DNA of 48,880 nucleotides from Gloeocapsopsis crepidinum LEGE 06123 (lineage in GTDB: Bacteria > Cyanobacteriota > Cyanobacteriia > Cyanobacteriales > Chroococcidiopsidaceae). The translations under genes were made by a program, and so were the position numbers. The notes beneath the pieces were generated by a model that had not been told where the DNA came from, did no database searches, and saw nothing but the letters and a program-made list of their open reading frames with translations. This document shows positions 9,552 to 17,094 of the stretch, in pieces. The stretch's first letter is position 1; each line of letters begins with the position of its first letter. The stretch covers positions 1 to 48,880 of the forward strand of contig NZ_JADEWN010000047.1 of assembly GCF_015207655.1 (NCBI RefSeq), written 5' to 3'.

Positions 9552-9992
9552 ATGCAAACCACTACTCTCTACGACCAAGACTTTTATGCTTGGACTCAAC
9601 GCCAAATAGAGTTGCTGCAAGCTCGACAGTGGGAGCAAGTGGATATCGCAAACCTGATCGAGGAGATTGAATCGTTGGGTAGGCAGGAACGGCAGGAGCT
9701 TTGCAACCGATTGGGGGTGCTGCTGGGGCATCTTCTCAAATGGCACTATCAGCCAGAAGCCCAAACAAAAAGCTGGGCTGCAACCATTCGGGAGCAGCGA
9801 GAGCGCATACAAGAACACTTAGCAGAAAACCCTAGCTTAAAACCCTATTTACCTGAAGCTATTAACAAAAGCTACCGATATGGACTAAACCTTGTAGATA
9901 AAGAAACGCCTCTAAACCCAAACCAACTTCCTCAGTCTTGCCCCTTCTCAGAGGCAGAAATCTTTGAAGAGCCAGTAAACTGGCAGCCATGA
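9552..9992 (+). CDS. DUF29 domain protein
   Basis: A 146-residue protein from the ATG at 9552; a GTG three codons upstream is less likely because the family begins close to TLYDQDFYAWT. DUF29 signatures are visible in order: YDQDFYAWTQRQIELLQARQW, then DIANLIEEIESLG, and HLLKWHYQPE. This is a common, often multicopy cyanobacterial family of unknown biochemical function, predicted to be all-helical. It is transcribed opposite to its neighbours, between the siderophore receptor and its probable regulator, and is bracketed by the two copies of the repeated element. It may be a later arrival in the iron module rather than a working part of it. Confidence 0.85.
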   Translation: MQTTTLYDQDFYAWTQRQIELLQARQWEQVDIANLIEEIESLGRQERQELCNRLGVLLGHLLKWHYQPEAQTKSWAATIREQRERIQEHLAENPSLKPYLPEAINKSYRYGLNLVDKETPLNPNQLPQSCPFSEAEIFEEPVNWQP

Positions 9993-9993
9993 G

Positions 9994-10045
9994 AAAATGT
10001 TTCCCAGCCGGATTTTCTATAGTTACAACATGGACTTTTGCAATA
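9994..10045 (+). promoter_or_regulatory. repeated element, copy 2
   Basis: A second copy of the 19 bp core TCCCAGCCGGATTTTCTAT at 10002-10020, in the same orientation as copy 1. Flanks are similar but degenerate (AGTTACAACATGGACTTTT against GTTCCAACACGGATCTTTT). It lies just after the DUF29 stop codon and before the stop of the AraC-type gene, where an operator would have no obvious promoter to control. It may be a duplication scar or a second binding site. Confidence 0.5.
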
Positions 10046-10076
10046 TAGCAGACAGCTTTCGCCAGGCTCATTATCG

Positions 10077-11060
10077 CTAGTGTTCTATTAAGTAAGCACT
10101 AGGGTTGATACCAAACTGCTTCCTAAACGCTGCCGCAAAATGTCCGCGAGTGACATACCCAACCGCAGCTGCAACGCCAGTAACGCTCATGTCACCTCTC
10201 GCCAACAGTTGGCGTGCTTGCTCCATGCGATAGGCGTGTAAATAGCCAAACACCGTTGTACCAAAAACCTGACGGAAGCCCCGCTTCAATTTATAGTCGT
10301 TGAGTCCTACCTGTCGTGCTAGGGCAATCAATGAGGGCGGAGAACTGAAATTGCGAATCAAAATTTCTCTAGCATGGTGAATTCGTTCAATATCCTCTGG
10401 ACTCAATTTAGCCTGACTTGCCAGTGCTTCCGCAGTTTCAATGATTTGTGCCAGTTTTAAGGCAATCAGTTCATGGACTTTACTTTCGAGATACATTTGC
10501 TTGATAGCCCCTTGATAAGGACAATGCAAGATTTGATGCAAAGCAAGCTGCATGGATGCTGCTGTGACTCCTGAGTGAAAGTAGGGCAAGTTTTCATTCT
10601 TCTCAAGAATTCGTTTTAACTCCAGCGGCATTGACTTGAATGATTCGGGAATCAGCGTTATGAATGTCTGAAGTGGAATGGCAAATGTAATATGAAAAAG
10701 TTGCTGACTTGCTGGCAGTTCCACGATCGCTTTTGGCTCTAAGTTACCAAACAAGAAACTGTGTCCAGCACCTAAACAACCATAAGATGTCGTTTGTCTC
10801 GCTCCTGAAAGCTGAAAGCCGATTTCCAAAGGAACTTTACAGGTATCTTTCGTTAAAACTAAGTGCTTATAACAGGTATAATCTTGAATCAAGATTTCTA
10901 TTCCAGTACTCAACTGAATCACGCGATTGTGTCCTTGGCCAAGTTTTTGGGGATATTGCCAAATCGTTTCACAATCCTTTGACTGACAAGTAATTTCGTC
11001 GCTCTGCTCAGCTTCCTCAAACAGCTCCTGATAATCTGTCAGTGATAGCGTAATCGTCAT
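10077..11060 (-). CDS. AraC family transcriptional regulator (PchR-like)
   Basis: A 327-residue regulator. The C-terminal hundred residues contain the two AraC helix-turn-helix units: SLIALARQVGLNDYKLKRGF and MSVTGVAAAVGYVTRGHFAAAF, ending FGINPSAYL. The N-terminal 200 residues resemble PchR/YbtA-type ligand-sensing domains, which activate siderophore receptor genes when the ferric siderophore is present. The context agrees: a TonB-dependent receptor and FecB-like lipoprotein lie downstream on the same strand, and a Fur-box-like sequence lies 53-70 bp upstream of this start. A model fitting the layout is Fur repression of the activator plus activator-ligand induction of the receptor, but this is inference. 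Confidence 0.88.
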   Translation of the reverse strand: MTITLSLTDYQELFEEAEQSDEITCQSKDCETIWQYPQKLGQGHNRVIQLSTGIEILIQDYTCYKHLVLTKDTCKVPLEIGFQLSGARQTTSYGCLGAGHSFLFGNLEPKAIVELPASQQLFHITFAIPLQTFITLIPESFKSMPLELKRILEKNENLPYFHSGVTAASMQLALHQILHCPYQGAIKQMYLESKVHELIALKLAQIIETAEALASQAKLSPEDIERIHHAREILIRNFSSPPSLIALARQVGLNDYKLKRGFRQVFGTTVFGYLHAYRMEQARQLLARGDMSVTGVAAAVGYVTRGHFAAAFRKQFGINPSAYLIEH

Positions 11061-11452
11061 TTTGCTACAACCAGAACCAGCGATCGCGATTAGAATGCTC
11101 TCAGTTTATTACAATTAATTCTCAATTACTAGTGGATATTGCTGATGGCTCTATAGTATCCAGCCGCTGTATCTCAAAAAACAGCTTCCGTTTGACGAGA
11201 AAAGCAATTGCTATTTTCATCTGTCAGATAAACTCAGCACGATCAGGTAAGTTCACAATCCTTACAAAGTACAAGCGATCGCTTTTTACAACTTTCCCTC
11301 AACCCTACTTAACTCAAAACTCAAAACTTTTCCTATGTGTCAAAATATTAAGGTCTATTGCATTTCAGTCACATCTTGTTGCTAAGTCGCAGAGGAAGCT
11401 AAAAGTCCGTGATACGATGCTTCTCTAGCTCTTGAAGATTGGGAGAAGACCT
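11061..11452. other. divergent intergenic region between the AraC regulator and chlP
   Basis: About 390 bp between divergent genes, so it should hold both promoters. It contains a Fur-box-like sequence (11113-11130) near the regulator and a HIP1 octamer near 11276. I do not believe the open frame at 11132-11428; it starts inside the Fur-like site and resembles no protein I know. Confidence 0.5.
11113..11130. promoter_or_regulatory. candidate Fur (iron) box upstream of the AraC regulator
   Basis: AATTAATTCTCAATTACT closely resembles the A/T-rich iron boxes with a central TTCTCAAT described for cyanobacterial FurA. It lies 53-70 bp before the AraC/PchR-like start codon, a sensible place for iron-dependent repression. 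The call rests on sequence resemblance and the iron-uptake context. Confidence 0.5.
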
Positions 11453-12673
11453 TTGACACTACGGGTTGCTGTTGTAGGCTCAGGTCCAGCTGGTTCTTCA
11501 GCCGCCGAAACCTTGGCAAAAGCTGGAATTGAAACATATTTGTTTGAACGCAAGCTAGACAACGCCAAACCATGTGGCGGAGCAATTCCGCTGTGTATGG
11601 TGAGTGAGTTCGATCTACCGCCGCAGATTATTGACCGTCAGGTGCGGAAGATGAAGATGATATCCCCCTCAAATCGCGAGGTGGATATCAATCTAGACAA
11701 TGAAGATGAATATATTGGTATGTGCCGTCGTGAAGTTCTCGATGGTTTTTTACGCGATCGCGCGGCAAAATTAGGCGCAACTTTAATTAATGCGACGGTT
11801 CATAAACTTGATATTCCGCAAAATAATACAGACCCTTATACGATTCACTACGTAGATCACTCAGAAGGTGGTGCGCAAGGAATTGCCAAATCCTTAAAAG
11901 TGGATGCAATTATTGGTGCTGATGGGGCAAACTCCCGTATCGCTAAGGAGATTGATGCTGGAGATTACAACTATGCGATCGCTTTTCAAGAGCGCATTCG
12001 CCTCCCAGAAGCCCAAATGGCATACTACAACAACCTCGCAGAGATGTATGTCGGTAACGACGTTTCTACCGATTTTTACGCTTGGGTATTCCCGAAATAC
12101 GACCACGTTGCAGTCGGTACAGGCACAATGCAGGTTAACAAAGCCAGTATCAAACAATTGCAAGCTGGTATTCGGGCGCGGGCAGCAAGAAAACTTGTTG
12201 GCGGTCAAATCATTAAAGTAGAAGCTCATCCCATTCCCGAACATCCTCGCCCTCGGCGTGTTGTTGGTCGTGTCGCGCTGATAGGTGATGCCGCAGGCTA
12301 TGTTACAAAGTCTTCAGGTGAAGGCATTTACTTTGCTGCGAAGTCAGGTCGGATGTGTGCGGAAACTCTTGTTGAGGTTTCCCAAGGTGGCACTCGGATT
12401 CCTACAGAAAACGAACTGAAGGTTTACCTCAGGCGTTGGGATAGAAAATATGGCATGACCTACAAAGTGTTAGATCTGCTTCAAACTGTCTTTTACCGCA
12501 GTGATGCCACCCGCGAAGCTTTTGTAGAGATGTGTGCAGATCGCGATGTACAGCGATTGACTTTTGATAGCTATCTTTACAAAACCGTTGTCCCAGCAAA
12601 CCCGCTAACACAGATGAAGATCACGGCTAAAACTCTTGGTAGCTTGATTCGCGGTAACGCACTTGCTCCTTAA
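11453..12673 (+). CDS. chlP: geranylgeranyl diphosphate/bacteriochlorophyll reductase ChlP
   Basis: A geranylgeranyl reductase, which uses NADPH to reduce the geranylgeranyl chain to phytyl for chlorophyll a, tocopherol and phylloquinone. The FAD dinucleotide-binding motif GSGPAGSSAAE is at residues 9-19, and FERKLDNAKPCGGAIP is the ChlP hallmark. VALIGDAAGYVTKSSGEGI is the second FAD-contacting motif. I place the start at the TTG at 11453, preceded by GGGAGA with 6 nt spacing. This gives 406 residues beginning MTLRVAVVGSGPAG, as in other cyanobacterial ChlP proteins. An upstream TTG at 11432 would add seven residues overlapping the ribosome-binding site. The gene is monocistronic and convergent with rpaA. 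Confidence 0.95.
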   Translation: MTLRVAVVGSGPAGSSAAETLAKAGIETYLFERKLDNAKPCGGAIPLCMVSEFDLPPQIIDRQVRKMKMISPSNREVDINLDNEDEYIGMCRREVLDGFLRDRAAKLGATLINATVHKLDIPQNNTDPYTIHYVDHSEGGAQGIAKSLKVDAIIGADGANSRIAKEIDAGDYNYAIAFQERIRLPEAQMAYYNNLAEMYVGNDVSTDFYAWVFPKYDHVAVGTGTMQVNKASIKQLQAGIRARAARKLVGGQIIKVEAHPIPEHPRPRRVVGRVALIGDAAGYVTKSSGEGIYFAAKSGRMCAETLVEVSQGGTRIPTENELKVYLRRWDRKYGMTYKVLDLLQTVFYRSDATREAFVEMCADRDVQRLTFDSYLYKTVVPANPLTQMKITAKTLGSLIRGNALAP

Positions 12674-12694
12674 CAATTGATTATTCAACACAAG

Positions 12695-12727
12695 GCGATC
12701 GCATAAGCTGAATAGCGATCGCTTTAT
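12695..12727. terminator. hairpin of two HIP1 octamers between convergent chlP and rpaA
   Basis: GCGATCGC at 12695-12702 and again at 12715-12722. Because the octamer is its own reverse complement, the two copies can pair as an 8 bp stem with a 12 nt loop, followed by TTTATTTA. The position just after the chlP stop and before the rpaA stop suits a terminator, although the T-tract is weak. Confidence 0.5.
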
Positions 12728-12834
12728 TTATGATTTTGATACATAAAAGCAGGATTCTGAACGAACCTCACTAGCAACAAAGGAGAAAAAATAATGACGA
12801 ATTGTAGACACACCGACTTTATCAAACCAATTAT

Positions 12835-13605
12835 TTAATTAGAAGCTTTTTCTGGAATTACCGCACTCGTCGGTATAGCACTATTGTTGTCACTGCCTTG
12901 CTCTTCACCTGGAAGTTCTAAGCAATAACCTGCACCGTACACTGTTTTAATATAACGAGGGTGACGAGGATCTGGTTCTAATTTTGTGCGTAAGTGACGA
13001 ATGTGCACGCGGATCGTTTCAATATCGTCGTCAGGATCGTAGCCCCATACTTCTTTGAGAATATCGCTGGGAGAAACTGTTTGTCCGTGACGTTGCAATA
13101 GACAATGAAGTAACTCAAATTCTAAATGAGTTAGTTTAACCGTTTCACCGAACCAAATTGCCTCAAATCTTTCTGGTACTAATGTTAAAGCACCATAGTT
13201 AAGAATCTCGCTGTGCTTGGCTGCTTGAGGAATGCGATCTGTACGTCGTAATAACGCTCGCACGCGGGCTAGCATTTCTTCAATTTCAAAGGGCTTTGTT
13301 AAGTAATCATCTGCACCAGCATTAAATCCTTCCACTTTATCTTGAGTTTGGCTCAATGCTGTGAGCATTAGTACGGGAATCTCTGCTGTACGCTCATCGC
13401 GACGCAATCGCTGACAAACAGTAAAGCCATCAACTCTGGGTAGCATGAGATCGAGCATAATCAGATCTGGCTGTAGCTGGATAGCTAGCGCCTGTCCCTT
13501 GATGCCATCTTCAGCTTGGCTAACGTCATATCCAGCCATTTCGAGATTAACCGCAACTAACTCAGAGATTGCAGGGTCATCATCTATAACAAGTATCCGA
13601 GGCAT
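12835..13605 (-). CDS. rpaA: OmpR-type response regulator RpaA
   Basis: A 256-residue two-component regulator. The receiver domain has acidic residues DDD at 8-10, phospho-acceptor Asp52 in [11 protein letters not shown] and the conserved Lys104 in LTKPFE. The C-terminal winged helix includes [18 protein letters not shown] and [19 protein letters not shown]. The near-complete match to my memory of RpaA, especially the opening [20 protein letters not shown], distinguishes it from RpaB. RpaA receives phosphate from SasA and CikA and carries circadian clock output to night/day genes, and it affects phycobilisome association. It is monocistronic, with a 346 bp upstream region. Confidence 0.9.
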   Translation of the reverse strand: MPRILVIDDDPAISELVAVNLEMAGYDVSQAEDGIKGQALAIQLQPDLIMLDLMLPRVDGFTVCQRLRRDERTAEIPVLMLTALSQTQDKVEGFNAGADDYLTKPFEIEEMLARVRALLRRTDRIPQAAKHSEILNYGALTLVPERFEAIWFGETVKLTHLEFELLHCLLQRHGQTVSPSDILKEVWGYDPDDDIETIRVHIRHLRTKLEPDPRHPRYIKTVYGAGYCLELPGEEQGSDNNSAIPTSAVIPEKASN

Positions 13606-13951
13606 TCTAAAAAATGTTACTAGTTATTAAAGTTAAATTAAGAACCTTTGGTAGATACAAAGATTGCTGTACTGATTATAAGGAGGATTATAAAAATTTG
13701 CTAAAGATTAAAGTGTCAGCTTGCTAACATAAAAGTGCAAAGTGACTGAATACAGGTCAGGGATTGGAGATTGGGGAGCAGGGCAGTAGAGCAATTGCGT
13801 TGTACAAGTAGTTTTTAGTACCTTTGTGCAGTTCTAAGCGAAGAAAAACGTCCCACTGCTTGGCACACACAAGCCATCGATTGCTTTACCCTAGTAATTT
13901 GCCCCAATCTCTGATCTCTCTTAAATTGTTGCAAGGAAAAGCTACGAGAAA
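13606..13951. other. divergent intergenic region upstream of rpaA, with long inverted repeat
   Basis: About 350 bp between divergent rpaA and a hydrolase gene. GAGATTGGGG at 13767-13776 is the exact reverse complement of CCCCAATCTC at 13902-13911, and pairing extends about five more positions with two G-T pairs. The arms are separated by about 125 bp. The sequences belong to the GATTGGGGA-type short repeats common in cyanobacterial intergenic DNA. I see no coding frame. Confidence 0.5.
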
Positions 13952-15007
13952 TTGATAAGCACATATACTCCGCCGTGGTGGTTAGGCAACGGTCTTGCGA
14001 TGACGCTTTATACAGCGTTATGGGCTAATCGTTATTGGGAAGAGACGATCTACCCAGAACCACTCTACCAAGAGAAAATTTTTACAGGAGCGCAAGGAGT
14101 ACCAATTTTTGGTTGGGTAGCAATTCCTAAAAATGCGCGAGGCACAATTGTTGGCACATATGGTATTACAGGATCTCTAGAGAATCAATGGTTTCTTAGA
14201 CTTTTGGGGCGCAAGGCATTTGCTCAAGGTTATGCGGTTGTTCTATTTGATTGGCGCGCGCACGGTAAAACGGCTTTATTATCGCCAACATTGACATCTG
14301 ATGGTTTGTACGAAGGAGAAGATTTTGTCCAGATTGCGGCTCAAGCTAAAGGGATGGGATGTCCTGCTAAATTTTGGTTTACAGGATTTTCTCTAGGTGG
14401 ACAATTAGCGTTATGGGCAGTAAAAGCAGCGCAAGACGTATTAACGACTAGCCATTCACTCACTTCTCAAGACATTGGAGGGGCGGCAGTGATTTGTCCG
14501 AGTTTAGACTCGAATCGATCGCTCTCATATTTAGTGAAAGATCCATTAGGAAAGTATTTAGAACAAGCGATCGCCAAAGAACTGAAAAGACTTGCTTGGC
14601 GCCTTTTTGAAGCACATCCAGAAGCAATCGATCCAGAAGCAATCGAACGCGCAAATAGTATTTGGGGTTTCGACAATGAACTTGTGATTGAACGCTTGGG
14701 ATTTCCCTCTGTCGAGACGTACTACGAAGCAAGTAGCGGCTTAAAAATATTATCAAGCTTAACCAAGCCAACCTTGATTATCTACGCTGCGGACGATCCA
14801 ATGTTCGATCCAGCGATTGTGCCAGATTTACAAACAGCGTGCGATCGCAACTCTCATGTAGACTTAATTCTCACACCTCATGGCGGTCATGTCGGCTACA
14901 TCAGTAGTAAACAAGGTCAAGCCCAAGTAAAAGATCCCGATCAGTGGTGGGCATGGAATCGCGTTTTAGAATGGTGTCGGATGAAGGAGCAGAAGGGCAG
15001 AGGGTAG
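13952..15007 (+). CDS. alpha/beta hydrolase, YheT-like
   Basis: A 351-residue alpha/beta hydrolase. The nucleophile elbow is GFSLGG with Ser147. The probable acid lies in IIYAADDPMFD and the His in TPHGGHVGY, completing a Ser-Asp-His triad in the usual order. The N-terminus TPPWWLGNGLAMTLYTALWANRYWEE resembles the YheT/AB-hydrolase-4 group, so the TTG start at 13952 is preferred over an ATG 16 codons later. Such proteins act as carboxylesterases or lipases, with no substrate known here. It is followed by a strong palindromic terminator and is convergent with the Yip1-like gene. Confidence 0.8.
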   Translation: MISTYTPPWWLGNGLAMTLYTALWANRYWEETIYPEPLYQEKIFTGAQGVPIFGWVAIPKNARGTIVGTYGITGSLENQWFLRLLGRKAFAQGYAVVLFDWRAHGKTALLSPTLTSDGLYEGEDFVQIAAQAKGMGCPAKFWFTGFSLGGQLALWAVKAAQDVLTTSHSLTSQDIGGAAVICPSLDSNRSLSYLVKDPLGKYLEQAIAKELKRLAWRLFEAHPEAIDPEAIERANSIWGFDNELVIERLGFPSVETYYEASSGLKILSSLTKPTLIIYAADDPMFDPAIVPDLQTACDRNSHVDLILTPHGGHVGYISSKQGQAQVKDPDQWWAWNRVLEWCRMKEQKGRG

Positions 15008-15031
15008 GCGGGTAGATTAAGAGAGTCGTGA

Positions 15032-15058
15032 AGTGATGAGTTTTCTTAACTCATCACT
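15032..15058. terminator. palindromic terminator between convergent genes
   Basis: AGTGATGAGTT at 15032-15042 and AACTCATCACT at 15048-15058 form a perfect 11 bp stem with a 5 nt loop. It lies 25 bp after the hydrolase stop and about 60 bp before the stop of the convergent membrane gene. No long T-run follows on either strand, so termination efficiency is uncertain. Confidence 0.6.
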
Positions 15059-15115
15059 CAAAATTCTTTACGAGAAACTATTCACTAGCCACTAGACACT
15101 AGTCACGCACACTTC

Positions 15116-15673
15116 CTAATTAATAAACAAAAGTTGGACTGACCCTACAGCTAATTGAATCAAAGGCCAACCGATTAGGCAAATAACAGCAGCCCAGACA
15201 TTGCTAATATCTAAACCTTGGCGCACTGCAACGATAACCGCAAGCAAACTCCAAACAGCAAGTACAAGCTGAATAGGGATACCAAGCAGTGGAATTAATG
15301 TTAAAAAGTTAAACACTTGTGGTGCATAAGCAAAACCAATGGGAACAAGTAGCTCTTGATACGTAACATGACGCGGTTTGAAGCGATCGCCAATTTTCCA
15401 AATTGTGAAAGTCCAGAAATAGTAACCTAGTATCACACTGACAACATTCAGTATTAATGCGAACACAAAATTAGTAGTATTAACACGGTTAATTAATAAT
15501 ATAAATGCATTACCTAATGCATAAGAGATTGCTGCGACAATTACAATTGTTTTAGCAACTCGCCGTGTTTTGCGTGTATTGGGCGCATCTTCATAAAAGT
15601 GAGCATCTAAGGTTAAAGCTTCCCTCAGACTTGTTCTAAACTTCCATTGGTCTTTCCTGGCACTCACATTCAA
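15116..15673 (-). CDS. Yip1-like multi-pass membrane protein
   Basis: A 185-residue membrane protein. After a polar N-terminus of about 38 residues, hydrophobic segments near 42-60, 68-90, 115-135, 135-150 and 158-182 predict five helices. The layout (polar N-terminal REALTLDAHFYED, then packed helices with Pro and Gly kinks) fits the Yip1 domain family, whose bacterial members have no established role. It stands alone between two hydrolase genes, convergent with the first. Alternatively it is an unclassified cyanobacterial membrane protein. Confidence 0.65.
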   Translation of the reverse strand: MNVSARKDQWKFRTSLREALTLDAHFYEDAPNTRKTRRVAKTIVIVAAISYALGNAFILLINRVNTTNFVFALILNVVSVILGYYFWTFTIWKIGDRFKPRHVTYQELLVPIGFAYAPQVFNFLTLIPLLGIPIQLVLAVWSLLAVIVAVRQGLDISNVWAAVICLIGWPLIQLAVGSVQLLFIN

Positions 15674-16073
15674 TCTCTACTTTTGCTAGATCATTCTGAC
15701 TTGAGAATCGAGTATTTTTATCATATACCTACGTATAAAAAGCTATAAAACTAGGTATTGATTTTACATAGTTACAAAGCTACATGACAGGAGCGGTTGG
15801 ATGAAACGGGTTTTGGGTGGCAGCAGGGTACTACGTTTAAGCTGATAACAATCATATGGTGGCTATCGCAAGATAAGGAAAGTATAAAAATTTCAAAGTT
15901 TGTGTAATGAGGTATCTCTTGAGCGGGCACAATATAAGTACTAATAGACGCATTCCCCGCAGGGGTTGCCGTTAGCCGCAGGCGCTAGGCTAGACCACAA
16001 AGTAAGAGTTGGATAGGGATGCTTAAGAAGTGTTTGCGGTTGATCAAGCAAGTGCTGCCTAAACAATTGTGTA
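15674..16073. other. intergenic region with GCA-loop mini-hairpins
   Basis: About 400 bp between divergent genes. It contains CCCC-GCA-GGGG at 15955-15965 and GCC-GCA-GGC at 15975-15983, two short hairpins with the same GCA loop. This is a pattern of GC-rich dispersed repeats in cyanobacterial spacers. Near 15764-15784 the pentamers TTACA, TTACA and CTACA recur every 8 bp. I find no credible coding frame. Confidence 0.45.
15955..15990. repeat. GC-rich mini-hairpin repeat (GCA loops)
   Basis: Two adjacent small inverted repeats share a GCA loop: CCCCGCAGGGG and GCCGCAGGC, the latter followed by GCTAGGC. They stand out as GC-rich islands in AT-rich spacer and look like a dispersed repeat unit. 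I cannot count genome copies from this window. Confidence 0.4.
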
Positions 16074-17081
16074 ATGTTGAAGTTGATTAGTAAAATTTTT
16101 GAATGGCTGCGTGGTAGTACATTAAGGTTACTCGTTTTGGCGGGAGTTATCCTTGCGATTTGGGGCATACTTTCGCCATTAGGTACTATAGTATGGTGGC
16201 TGACACAATCAGAACCCTTGGGTTCCAAGCGACAATCTCCGCAGCTTCCTGCTAGCAATGACTTAGGGGCTGGCAAGCTGCCAAAAAATTCAAATTGTTA
16301 TATCGTTTTTTTGACTGGAGTAGGAGATTTTTCTACGAATGAACTAACTGAAGGTGAAGAAGTTTTTCTCCAAGGTTTAGCTCAAACTCATCAAGGTTGT
16401 GCAATTGTTAAAGATGTTTTTCCCTACTCCGCAGCCAATGAGAATTTAGGAGGAGAACGGTTACTTGCTCCTGTATGGCGTTTTGCTAATCAAGCCGAAG
16501 GCTGGCTGAGTATTGCTGATGTTCTCATTAAAATTCGCAATCTGTGGCGCTTTGCGATTTCTGCCGATGAGCGTTATGGTCCAGTATATAACCAAGGCAT
16601 CGCGAGTGCGATCGCTGACCAGATGAATGCAGTACATCCTGTATCGCAAACATCAAAACCGCTGAAAATTATTTTAATTGGTACAAGTGGTGGTGCACAA
16701 GTTGCACTAGAGGCGACTCCATATCTCAACCAATGGCTGAATTCTCAAATTATTGTCGTTTCTATTGGTGGTGTTTTTGGTGGTATCAATGGTTTCGATC
16801 AAGCTGATCAGATTTTTCACTTACGCGGTACGAACGACTGGATAGAAGATGTCGGCGGAATTATTTTTCCCTCACGTTGGGTTTTTACATTTGCTTCTCC
16901 TTTTAGCCGCGCCCGCCAGCAGGGTCGCTATCAAGCAGAGATCAGTGGACCACATGAACATGATGGTTCGCAAGGCTATTTTGGTAGAAATCAAGTCCAA
17001 GGCAGTAATACAACATATGTTGATTTGACGCTGGAAGCAATCAACCAACTGCCAATTTGGCAGCAAAGAGATCGTAAATAA
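16074..17081 (+). CDS. membrane-anchored alpha/beta hydrolase-like protein
   Basis: A 335-residue protein. Residues of about 16-44 form an N-terminal transmembrane anchor, then a soluble domain starts near NCYIVFLTGVGDF. A nucleophile-elbow-like GTSGGAQ with Ser205 follows a hydrophobic strand (LKIILIG), as in alpha/beta hydrolases, and a possible acid/His pair lies in HLRGTNDWIED and GPHEHDGSQGYFG. The elbow's G-x-S-G-G form is slightly atypical. I recognise it as a conserved cyanobacterial hypothetical. A lipase or esterase role at the membrane is inference. It ends 13 bp before the stop of the convergent DUF2254 gene. Confidence 0.7.
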   Translation: MLKLISKIFEWLRGSTLRLLVLAGVILAIWGILSPLGTIVWWLTQSEPLGSKRQSPQLPASNDLGAGKLPKNSNCYIVFLTGVGDFSTNELTEGEEVFLQGLAQTHQGCAIVKDVFPYSAANENLGGERLLAPVWRFANQAEGWLSIADVLIKIRNLWRFAISADERYGPVYNQGIASAIADQMNAVHPVSQTSKPLKIILIGTSGGAQVALEATPYLNQWLNSQIIVVSIGGVFGGINGFDQADQIFHLRGTNDWIEDVGGIIFPSRWVFTFASPFSRARQQGRYQAEISGPHEHDGSQGYFGRNQVQGSNTTYVDLTLEAINQLPIWQQRDRK

Positions 17082-17094
17082 TCGTTTTTCTACG

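Noticed and set aside
11132-11428. 98-codon open frame between the AraC gene and chlP
   Set aside because: It begins at the Fur-like site, occupies both promoters, and resembles no known protein.
15764-15784. TTACA repeats resembling an HLR1 site for RpaB
   Set aside because: The repeats are 8 bp apart, whereas HLR1 needs about 10 bp, so the match fails.
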